A stretch of 64,000 nucleotides of DNA from Dromiciops gliroides (Eukaryota > Chordata > Mammalia > Microbiotheria > Microbiotheriidae), in the NCBI RefSeq assembly GCF_019393635.1, contig NC_057867.1:4190889-4254888 (forward strand), read 5' to 3'. The notes beneath the pieces are model-generated. The model was not told the origin of the DNA, made no database searches, and was given only the letters and a program-made list of their open reading frames with translations. The position numbers and the translations under genes are program-made. Of this stretch, positions 32,695 through 40,660 are shown piece by piece; position 1 is the first letter of the stretch; the number at the start of each line of letters is the position of its first letter.

Positions 32695-33262
32695 TGTTTT
32701 ACAGTGAAGTAGTAACAAGTGTGCAATTGAAAATTATAAATGTGGGTTCTAATCTGTCCCCCCAGTTTTGGGGGGAAACTGACTAAAATCACTGATAAAC
32801 AAGTTTAGGTTTTGAAAAATAGTAAAAGAAAGAGAAAGGTTGAGAAGAGATTTCCTATAACCTGGCAATCCTAGCCTTCCTAATCTCCCACTTCTGAAGT
32901 TCTCTGCCACCACACTGACTTCTCGAATCCAAAGAGGCCGAGCTCTCTCACCAGCGTCCGCTTCCTCCTTCTTGTTCCCCTCCCAGAAATGGCAGGTTCT
33001 TCAAGCTGATTGGCTGGTGTCATTCAAATTTATTGGTTCACTGGACCCGAAGGTGGTCTCTATGTAAAGTTCAAAGTTCTTAGCTTCTGAGAACAATCAC
33101 CTTCCTAAGTACCCTTAAGTACTAGCCAGATGTGTTTACAATCCAGTAAACTGGAAGTAAGCCAATAATCCAGTCAGCAGTCAGTCACCTTATCCAATTC
33201 AATCAGTTTAAACCAGTCTCCAGGTGGGTCCCTGAGTATCTGCTAAATCTCATCTATCACAT
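32695..33262 (-). mobile_element. Probable second LTR, antisense; limits uncertain
   Basis: Non-coding, repeat-like block from TGTTTTACAGTG to '...catctatcaca', giving TG...CA ends on the minus strand and a terminal part rich in AT with polyA-signal-like content. Sequence up to ~33420 may also belong. No duplication was found, so this is a weaker call than the two other LTRs. Confidence 0.4.
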
Positions 33263-33444
33263 TCCATTATCTTGACACACAAGGTTAAATCCCAGGTGCT
33301 TGGACCCCCAATTCGGGGTTTGTTCCGCTTTTACTATACTTCGCCTAGAGATAAGGCCAATGGATTTATCAAGAGAACCTTTCTGCCTGGGAGACACCAG
33401 CTTTAGTTTTCATTTTCTGTATGTAAATCCAAGCTTGTCAAGGG

Positions 33445-33530
33445 TGGGGATGAGGCAGTAGAAAGAACACTGCACTTGGAGTCACAGAACCTGAGTTGGA
33501 ATCTTGCTCCTTGCACTGACACAAAATCCT
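33445..33530 (+). repeat. MIR/THER1 head fragment
   Basis: 'agtagaaagaacactgcact' then 'cacagaacctgagttggaat', the tRNA-related head only. Confidence 0.6.
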
Positions 33531-33569
33531 CCCTGGGGAATGGGGAACCCTTTGAAAACATCTCTTGAT

Positions 33570-33727
33570 GGGGCAGCTAGGTGGCACAGTGGATAGAGCG
33601 CTGGCCCTGGAGTCAGGAGTACCTGAGTTCAAATCCGGCCTCAGACACTTAACACTTATTAGCTGTGTGACCCTGGGTAAGTCACTTAACTCCAATTGCC
33701 TCACTAAAAAAAAAAGAAAGAAAAAAA
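33570..33727 (+). mobile_element. tRNA-derived SINE with perfect 15-bp TSD
   Basis: GAAAACATCTCTTGA flanks it at 33554-33568 and 33728-33742. Tail AAAAAAAAAAGAAAGAAAAAAA. Full length and little diverged. Confidence 0.96.
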
Positions 33728-33814
33728 GAAAACATCTCTTGAATCTTAAACCAGTAGAACAGAAGCTCTCTGAGGGCAGGAGCTGTTTTTTTCCTTTCTA
33801 TTGATTACCAGATC

Positions 33815-34730
33815 CTGAAAAGTAGAATGGTCAATAATATGACAAAAAGGAAAAATGACAAATGTTGAAGAAGATGTGGGAAAACTGGCACACTAATGCA
33901 TTCTTGGTGGAGTTGTGAACTGATCCAACCATTCTGGAGAGCAATCTGGAACTATGCCCAAAGAGCTATAAAACCATGCATACCCTTTGACCCAGCAATA
34001 CCACTATTTGGTCTATATCTCAAAGAGATCATAAAAAAGGGGAAAAGGACCCACATGTAAAAATATTTATAGCAGCTCTTTTTGTGGTGGCAAAGAACTG
34101 GAAATTGAGGGGATGCTCAACAAATGGGGAATGGCTGAACAAGTTATGGTATATGAATGTAACGGAATAGTATTGTGCTATAAGAAATGATGAGCAGGGG
34201 GCACCTAGGTGGTGAAATGGATAAAGCACTGGCCCTGGATTCAGGAGGACCTGAGTTCAAATCTGGCCTCAGCCACTTGACACTTATTAGCTGTGTGATG
34301 GGGGGCAAGTCACTTATCCCTCGTTGCCCCTCCCCCCAAAAAGTAACTATCAAGAAATGATGAGCAGATGGATTTCAGAAAAACCTGGGAAGACATATGA
34401 ATGATGCTGAGTGAAGTGAGCAGAACCAGGAGAACATTGTACACAGTAACAGCAACAGTGTGCAATGATCAACTATGATAGACTTAGCTATTCTCAGAAA
34501 TACAATGATCCAAGACAATTCCAAAACCCTCATGATGGAAAATGCTCTCCCCATCTAGAAAAAGAACTATGTAGCCTGAAAGCAGATCGAAGCAGACTAT
34601 TTTCACTTTCTTTTTGTTTTTTCTTTCTCATGGTTTTCCCCTTTTATTCAGTTTTACAACATGACTAATGTAGAAATGTAGAAATATGCTTAACATAATT
34701 GTATTATATAACTTTTTAAAAAAGTAGCAT
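33815..34730 (+). mobile_element. L1 3' part (ORF2 end plus 3' UTR), sense, hosting a SINE
   Basis: 'gttgtgaactgatccaacca', 'cctttgacccagcaatacca', 'gggaatggctgaacaagtta', then after the SINE 'agcagaaccaggagaacatt', 'gaaaaagaactatgtagcct' and 'ttttacaacatgactaatgt'. Retains the polypyrimidine/A-rich 3' end. Several stops; inactive. Confidence 0.9.
34198..34351 (+). mobile_element. Diverged tRNA-derived SINE nested in the L1, perfect 16-bp TSD
   Basis: AAGAAATGATGAGCAG at 34182-34197 and 34352-34367. The head is mutated to GGGCACCTAGGTGG and the A-tail is degraded to CCCCAAAAAGTAACTATC, yet the duplication is still perfect. Confidence 0.94.
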
Positions 34731-34734
34731 GGAC

Positions 34735-35324
34735 TAGTTTAATAGACAGCAAGTATCCTTGGAGCTGGGAAGACCATGATTCACCACTATGGATTCCAAA
34801 TGGATGGTTAATCTGTACTGTTGAAGTGGTTATCTGCACCAGAAGGTACTACACTGATAAAATCACAGGTTTGACCAGAAAAAAACCCAAATTTCCCAGC
34901 ACCCAGCACAGCGCCCTAACTGAGGCGGAGCTAGGAGTTGGCCTGTGCCAAGTGTTCCCAACCATTGCCACTGCATCCCTTCTAAGAATTCTAGGAATAG
35001 AAGCACCCCCCACCCACTCAAGTCACTAGCCTTGCTTTTAGCTGGGTCCCCACATCATCCATCTAGAAGAGCAATCACTGGAGAGACCCACCTTGACTTC
35101 TGGTTACTCTAGCCACCATAGCTACTGAAAACCCAGGCAAGTTCTCACAGTACCTAAGATCTTGGCACTGTGCAATGGCTCAGCATCTGAAATGCACGTG
35201 GTTTTCTCAATGCAAATGACATCAAAGCAGAGGCATTACCATCCTCCTTGCTGCTGTACCCTAAGGAACACTGGCCTTTCCATCTGCCCTGTGGCGGAGC
35301 CCTCTGGCATCTGCTATCTCTGTT
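34735..35324. other. Intergenic, nothing firmly recognised
   Basis: A weak MIR-like head at ~34745-34800 ('agcaagtatccttggagctg'). The rest is unassigned. Confidence 0.35.
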
Positions 35325-35340
35325 AGAAGACCAGCTTGTA

Positions 35341-35476
35341 GGGCCAGCTAGGTGGTGCAGTGGATAAAGCTCTGGCCCTGGATTCAGGAGGACCGGAGTT
35401 CAAATTTACCCTAAGACACTTGATACTTACTAGCTGTGTGACCCTGGGCAAATCACTTAACCCTCATTGCCCCACC
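35341..35476 (+). mobile_element. tRNA-derived SINE whose tail became a GAA microsatellite
   Basis: Sense SINE ('ccagctaggtggtgcagtgg' ... 'ccctcattgccccacc'). The duplication AGAAGA(C/T)CAGCTTG at 35325-35338 and 35555-35568 (one mismatch) brackets SINE plus triplet tract, which proves that the tract arose from the tail. Confidence 0.93.
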
Positions 35477-35560
35477 AGAAGAAGAAGAAGAAGAAGAAGA
35501 AGAAGAAGAAGAAGAAGAAGAAGAAGAAGAAGAAGAAGAAGAAGAAGAAGAAGAAGAAGA
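35477..35560. repeat. (AGA)28 triplet repeat
   Basis: 84 bp of perfect AGA/TCT. GAA/TTC tracts of this type can form triplexes. Poly-Lys, poly-Arg, poly-Phe and poly-Leu open frames across it are not genes. Confidence 0.97.
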
Positions 35561-35577
35561 TCAGCTTGAGAGAAGGG

Positions 35578-36330
35578 ACTGAGGAAAATGAGGGAATTGA
35601 GGGAGTTAGGATGGCAAGTGGTGAATTGTGGGAATTGAGCAAACCCCACTGACTCCATCCTGTGACTCAATTCTGGACCCAGCTCAGTTCCCTTTCTATT
35701 CAATTATGGGCCTAGTCTTGTGAGAAAACACTATTCAATTGTGGCAATTGGGAGAAAACGTTATTTCATTGTTTGAACCCAGCCCTGCGTGGCTGGGAAG
35801 CTGGACCACCCCTACCTACTGCTTGGAGACCCTTAACCAAGGACCTCAGCTATGTTGACCAGAACTCTGGTCAGATCCAAAGACTGATGCAAGGAGTTTT
35901 CTCACAGTTGTCCATCTCAGGCAACCCCTGTGTCTTTTCTGAAAACTGGCCCGTCCTGTTCAATTGGTTCTCGATTCCATGATACTTTGATTGTTCACAG
36001 ATGCCTGGGGGGAGGGGGACACCTCCTTCTCTGATTTCAGGGAATTGCACCTGTTCACTCTCCTCCCAATGTAGAAAGGGCCTAGCCTTTCCTCCAAGTA
36101 GAAATCAGCTCACCCAGTGTTGTATCCTAGTTAATTGTTCTCTTTGAATGAATTACTCTTATTTGATGACTTGTTTGTGTATAAAAGCCTGTCTCCCCCT
36201 GTGTTTGGGGCCCAGGACTAAGCTGAGGGGCCTGTTCCCATGCACTGCTTGCTGAATGGATACCCTTGGAAGCTTGGACCTCTTTCCTCAGTCATTTGCT
36301 CTTTCACCCACCACAGGCTCTTCTCTCTTT
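35578..36330 (+). mobile_element. Probable solo LTR (gamma-type), sense
   Basis: Starts near TGAGGAAAATG and ends near CACCCACCACA. It contains a TATA-type 'gtgtataaaagcctgtct' at ~36178, then a U5-like end 'cttggacctctttcctcagt' with 'catttgctctttcaccc'. No internal retroviral genes flank it, so it is read as a recombined solo LTR. Edges are approximate. Confidence 0.6.
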
Positions 36331-36334
36331 GGTA

Positions 36335-36405
36335 TTTGTATTCCTGGTGCTTAGCACAGGACTTGGTACATAACACTTAGTAAATGCCTTTTTTTGGTCT
36401 AAACT
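36335..36405 (+). repeat. L2 LINE 3' end fragment
   Basis: 'ttcctggtgcttagcacagg' ... 'acttagtaaatgcctt' is a short sense L2 terminus. Confidence 0.6.
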
Positions 36406-36409
36406 TGTG

Positions 36410-37384
36410 ATTTCTTCTGTGGGGGGAGCTTCCTCTACCCATGTCAGGCAGGACCTACTCCAGACATCTGAAGAGGGTTCTCTGAGCCACTGAGAGGTTA
36501 AATGATTTTTCCGGGGTCACTGGCCAATCAATATGTGTTTGAGGCAGTTTTTGATCCACTGAGTTATGCGTCCTTGCACGTAGGTGCTTACTAAATGCTT
36601 GTTGCATTGTAGGTGTTTACTAAATGCTTATTCATTTGGCTTGGCTTGTACATTTCTATTTGGAAGTGAGATTTATCCAGGTTAAATTTGAGAAATAGAA
36701 ATGAAAAACACTAACTCAACTCATCTGAGGGCAGAGCACTGAGGAGCATAGATACTCTGGGTCCCAAACCCCAGGTGCCCACAGAGAAGAAGACAACACA
36801 GACCATGCCCTGACTTTCTTGAAAGTGACCAGCTTGTTCATTGCTGGCCTTCCCAAGAGATGCTGTGCCACGTGGGTTTGTTCAAAAGGACAAACAGTGC
36901 TGCCAGTCATGAGGTTTGTAAGTTGGCTCTCATTCTGAAGTGGGGAACTCCAGACCCGGTGCTGGGGAGCCTATAGGTAGATAGCTACATACAGGAGTAT
37001 CCGGAGGTAAGGGAAGAGCAGGAGTGTTCTTTATTTTAATGGTTGTAGCCCTGGGAACACCCCCTTTCACATGTGGGGATCTCCAAAATGGCCACACCAG
37101 GTTCAAGGTACTCTGGGGCTTAGCATCTACTAAAAAAACCCAACCCTGAACCAAACAAACCAAACAACCTGAGTCCCCCAACCACCCACTTGCATGCTTA
37201 CTGTTTCTCCGGACAACCTGGGATTAGTGCAAAAGGAAGCCATTTACATCCAATATCATAGTAACTTGTTGTTTGACTTGGTAAATAAACAGATTACTGC
37301 GAAGGTATCAACAAGCATTTAAGTGCCTGCTGTGGACAGAAAAAGCAACAACAACCCCTGCTCTTAATGAGCACAGGTAGTTAG
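36410..37384. other. Intergenic; weak MIR at 36475-36565, otherwise nothing recognised
   Basis: 'gagaggttaaatgatttttc' and 'cactggccaatcaatatgtg' hint at an antisense MIR. 36590-36645 holds two L2-like end scraps. No gene. Confidence 0.4.
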
Positions 37385-37505
37385 CTGTGACCCTGGGCAA
37401 GTCACTGAACTCTTCTGGGCCTCAGTTTCCCCATCTATAAAACGGTGGCGCTGGCCTCCAAAGCTTTTAAGGTTCCTTCCAATTCTCTATCTCTGATCCT
37501 AGGAG
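37385..37505 (+). repeat. THER1/MIR element
   Basis: 'gctgtgaccctgggcaagtc', 'tcagtttccccatctataaa', 'aaggttccttccaattctct' in sense. Confidence 0.75.
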
Positions 37506-37844
37506 AGGTGCCCAGGTGGGTGGAAAGCAATGTTTAACTTTCAGTTAGATGGTTGGTTTGGACTGAGGACTGGGCCCAGAAGAGTTCAGTGACTTGCCCA
37601 GGGTCACATACCTAACTACCTGTGTGATTGATGTAGGCTCTGCCCTTGCCAGTCTTGCTTTGATTATGCACATTCGGGGAGAACAAACCCCCATCGATTC
37701 AGTGGCATATTCTGGCCTACAAAGAAGCTCACTCTGTCTGCACACGGCAGCCATATTTAGAGACAATCTCTCACCTCGCCCTGACCACCTTTGCCTCAGC
37801 GCCCCTCTCTGGACCATCATTTCCCTCCTGGTGCTGAGAATACA

Positions 37845-37960
37845 GGGCTGAAGCTGGAGTCAGGAAGACCTGGGTCCCCCAGCTTTGGGGGCTGTGCACC
37901 TCTGAACAAGTCACCTCAATTCCCTGTGCCTTGCTTTCCCCATCTATACCATAACACCTG
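37845..37960 (+). repeat. MIR/THER1 fragment
   Basis: 'tggagtcaggaagacctggg' then 'aacaagtcacctcaattccc', sense and short. Confidence 0.6.
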
Positions 37961-38599
37961 TAAGGAGGGGGAGGAGAAGGAGGAGGAAAAACTTCAGAGG
38001 GGAAACTGATTCCAGCAGCACCAGCCGTGCTGCAGCCACCCCAGGCCTGGGATAGCATCAAAAGCAGCATCTTTGTTTTCCTTGCCCGTGTGTGCCTGCC
38101 ATTTGTTATATTTCTTTCTGAAAAGGGGATGCAGAAAAGGTGTCGAATCTGGGCTGGGGTTCAGCCTCTTCCTTTTTTTAGGGAGGAGGCCCGATGGCAC
38201 GCAGGGAGTAGCTTCCACAGCTGACTCTGAAACCAGGGCTTCTACCTACCTACAAACACAATGCCTTTCCTCCAGACAGACAGGTCACTCCAGGCAGCTG
38301 CAGGGTGCCTCCTAAATGTCGGTCTGAACTGACTCTGAAAGGGACCAGGTTGACTTGGGCTCCTGCCACCTGTTGCTTATCCTGTCGGGACCCTGGAGCT
38401 AAGTGCCCCCTACCATAAGGCCCGCACTGACCTTCGGCGGAGCCCCTGGCTCCCCAGTGGTCACTTCATGGTACTATTTTTCTGAGTAAAATAGGGTGGG
38501 TGGGGGAATCTTTTAAGGTCACATTCTATGAAACCCACGAGTGTCCGGGAAAGGGGCATATTCACCCTTGTCTTTGGAGTCACCACAGAGGCAGCGGTG
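37961..38599. other. Upstream flank of the CpG island, nothing recognised
   Basis: Includes a GGAGGAGAAGGAGG patch at about 37965-37986. No repeats or exons identified in the ~600 bp before the last upstream MIR. Confidence 0.4.
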
Positions 38600-38830
38600 G
38601 CAAGAGTGTGGGCAGTGGAGCCAGAGGACTTGGGTTCCAATCCTGCTACAGCTGCTTCCTACTTGTGTGAGTCACGGCAAGTTATTCAAGTCCGCTGGCC
38701 TCAGTTTCCTTAGTCGAAGTGTGTGTGTGTGTGGGGAGAGTGAGTAGTGAAAACGAGAGGTGGACAACTCCACGAACTCTCTGAATCTCAGTTTCCCCGC
38801 TTGTAAAACATAGTTTACTTAATCCTTGCT
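38600..38830 (+). repeat. MIR/THER1 copy, possibly two
   Basis: 'agtggagccagaggacttgg', 'gtgtgagtcacggcaagtta', 'ggcctcagtttccttag' in sense, then a (GT)6 run at about 38721-38732, then a second tail 'tctcagtttccccgcttgta' at ~38787. Confidence 0.65.
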
Positions 38831-39417
38831 CTTCCAGCCCCCCGTGCGGTGGGGGGAGGGGAGCGGTGCGCAGGGAGAGGAGTGTGCCCACCCTGGCCCG
38901 ACTCCCCTACAGCCCCCCACCCCGCCTCCTCCGCCTTCCCGCCTCGAAGGTGGGGGGCGGAGAGGCTGGGTGGGCGCCCGCGACTCCCCGCGCGGGAACG
39001 AGCTGCCCGCACACTTTCGCGGCTCGGGACCGCCAACTTTGAGTCTCCGCGGAGGAGCGGGCGCCCCACGACCGGCCCTCCCCTTGGAAGCGCGGGCAGG
39101 CCGGCCGGCCAGCCGGGGAAAAGTGGGGGAGGGCGTGCCTCGAGGGGGGAGGGGGCCCCCGGCAGAAGGAAACAATATAACCACTGCTCTGCTCCGAGGC
39201 GAGGCCCGGCTGCCGCCCCCTCCCATTGCTCCTCCGCCTTGTCCATTAGACGCCTTTCCCCGCCCTCCCGGCTCTTTATTTTTTTATTTTTTTCTTTCCC
39301 GGGCCGGCGCTCAGGCCTTTTTGGAGCTCCCCTCCCTCCCTCTGGAGGCAGCCCCGGCCCTGCCCCGCCCCCTTGCCCCGCCCCGCCCCGTCCCGTCCCG
39401 CTGGTGCTGCTGCTGGT

Positions 39418-39489
39418 GCCGCCGCCGCCGCCGCCGCCACCACCACCACCACCACCACCACCACCACCACCACCACCACCACCACCACC
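39418..39489 (+). repeat. (GCC)7(ACC)17 triplet tract, probable 5' UTR
   Basis: A pure compound triplet repeat, with GCC at 39418-39438 and ACC at 39439-39489. It ends 198 bp before the first coding ATG, so it is probably promoter or 5' UTR. The complementary strand is (GGT)17, which can form G-quadruplex-type structures. Open frames through it (poly-His, poly-Thr, poly-Pro, poly-Val, poly-Gly) are shadows. Confidence 0.9.
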
Positions 39490-39649
39490 TCCTCCGCTCG
39501 GCTCGTCTTGGCTCGCCCCGATTGCCCTGCCCTCCCCGGCCCTGCCACCCGTGCCCTCCCTGCGCTGCGCCGGGCGGCCCGAGGCGCGGGGGCAGCGGGG
39601 GCGTAGCGCGGCCAGCCCGCCCAAGCTGTCCGGGCAGCGGCAGGGCGCA

Positions 39650-39679
39650 ATGGTGACGGCGCTGCGGAGGAGCGGCTAG
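39650..39679 (+). CDS. Upstream ORF, 9 codons (MVTALRRSG)
   Basis: ATG at 39650 has G at -3 and G at +4, a strong initiation context. It stops at TAG 39677-39679, 8 nt before the first main ATG and in a different frame. If transcription starts upstream of 39650, scanning ribosomes meet this first, so main-frame translation would need leaky scanning or reinitiation. With only 56 nt between the uORF stop and the second main start (39736), efficient reinitiation at either is questionable. Peptide function is not implied. Confidence 0.5.
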   Translation: MVTALRRSG

Positions 39680-39687
39680 CGGCCGCC

Positions 39688-39855
39688 ATGGAGCCCGGGG
39701 GCAGCGGCGAGGGCAGCGAGGGGCTAGGGGACAGGATGGAGCCCCCCCGGCCGGGGGCCTGCCAGTACGCTCATGTGCAGCTGCAGGGGGGCGCGCCCTG
39801 GGGTTTCACTCTCAAGGGGGGGCTCGAGCACGGCGAGCCGCTCCTCGTGTCCAAG
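39688..39855 (+). CDS. SHROOM4: Shroom-family protein, first coding exon (SHROOM4-like), partial PDZ
   Basis: The exon encodes 56 residues and ends exactly at a codon boundary (phase 0) before GTAAGC. Residues 26-56 begin a Shroom PDZ domain: [20 protein letters not shown] with the carboxylate-binding loop P37-W38-G39-F40-T41, ending EPLLVSK. Human SHROOM4 begins MENRPGSFQY and then has [11 protein letters not shown]; residues 17-27 here ([11 protein letters not shown]) line up with that start, so Met17 (39736) is the likely ancestral start. Met1 (39688, GCCGCCATGG context) adds a Gly/Glu-rich 16-residue extension. The VQLQGG and VSK wording fits SHROOM4 better than SHROOM2 (SGG, ITK) or SHROOM3 (LEGG, ISK). 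Shroom proteins bind F-actin and, through a C-terminal ASD2 domain, recruit Rho kinase to shape epithelia and neurons; those exons lie beyond this window. In humans the gene is X-linked; linkage here is not shown. Confidence 0.85.
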
Positions 39856-39861
39856 GTAAGC
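39856..39861 (+). other. Splice donor of exon 1
   Basis: CAAG|GTAAGC matches the U2 donor consensus. Translation past it loses all PDZ similarity at once, and family PDZ residues (I/V-E-x-G-G-K-A) are absent downstream, which confirms the exon edge. Confidence 0.92.
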
Positions 39862-40660
39862 GGCGACTGCCCGGGCGGGTGGGCAGCGGGCGCGGGGCGG
39901 ACGACCGTGGGCACAGCGCGCAGACTCGGCCCCGGGGGCACCTCTAGTCCCCCGCCGACCCGTCGGCCTCCCTCCAGCCCTGGGAAAGCGCAGGCTCGGC
40001 GGGCGAGCGTGCACACATGGACGCATAGCCACACAACATCCATGTCTGCCTCTGGACTACGGCCGGGATGGGGGCTTGGAAGCACTTGGGGCGGCCCGGG
40101 GTGGGCGGGCGGGCGGGCCAGAAGCAGGCGCGCACCTCACTAGCCGGACCGGCCAGAGAGGCGACGGGGCAGCGGGAACCTCGTAGCTCCGATCCAGAGT
40201 CACAGACCCCCACGCACGCAGTCACTCCGGATCCGGCTGGAGGCGAGCCCCCAGCAGAGCTGCTGGCCGGCCCCCAGACTCCTGCTCAGCTGCCCCGGGA
40301 CGATGCGCCCCCCCTCCCCCCCTCCAGGAGGAAGAGGAGGAGGAGAGGAAGGAGCGCGGTGAGCCCCGCTCAGCCCGGAGTGGTCCTCTCTGCCCAAACT
40401 GCCTGCCTCCAGGGGCACGGCGAGGGCCGAGAAGTTGGCGCGCCCCCTCCCAGGCCCCCTTCGCTCACTCCCTCTCTCGATCTCTGCCTGCCCTCCCCGG
40501 GCCGTCCCCGGGCCGCTTCCATCCCGGGAGCCTCCTTCGCTCCTCTCGCCTTGGTGATTTCCAGCCTGGGCTCCCGAGTTACAAAGTGTGGAGAAGCCTC
40601 TGGCTGAGCAGTCCAGCTGTGCCGCCGCTGCCGCCTCGGCGGCTTCTGCAAGCCTCAGTG

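Larger units (their letters stand above)
38830..40660 (+). promoter_or_regulatory. CpG-island promoter of the Shroom-family gene
   Basis: CpG density rises sharply from about 38830 to 40660 against a CpG-poor background, and the island surrounds exon 1. GC-box-like CCCCGCCCC words cluster at 39362-39400 and GGGCGGGCGGGC at 40103-40118. There is no convincing TATA box; 'tttatttttttattttt' at ~39276 is AT-rich but unproven. The start site is probably dispersed between about 39.2 and 39.65 kb. The island extends ~800 bp into intron 1. Confidence 0.85.

Noticed and set aside
33263..33420. Sequence after the second LTR considered as an internal retroviral piece or primer-binding site
   Set aside because: No 18-nt tRNA-complementary site or coding motif was recognised, and on the orientation inferred this would be the upstream flank.
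35360..35703. Poly-Arg, poly-Lys, poly-Phe and poly-Leu frames
   Set aside because: All come from the (AGA)28 tract that grew from a SINE tail.
39270..39293. TATA-like 'ctttatttttttattttttt' as the core promoter
   Set aside because: It is an AT patch in a CpG island without a matched initiator at the right distance; island promoters usually start dispersedly, so I did not call a TATA box.
38815..39689. Long open frames on both strands (up to ~276 codons) across the CpG island
   Set aside because: They are driven by GC-rich composition and the (GCC)n(ACC)n tract (poly-His, poly-Thr, poly-Pro, poly-Val, poly-Gly runs) and show no domain. The real start lies after them in another frame.
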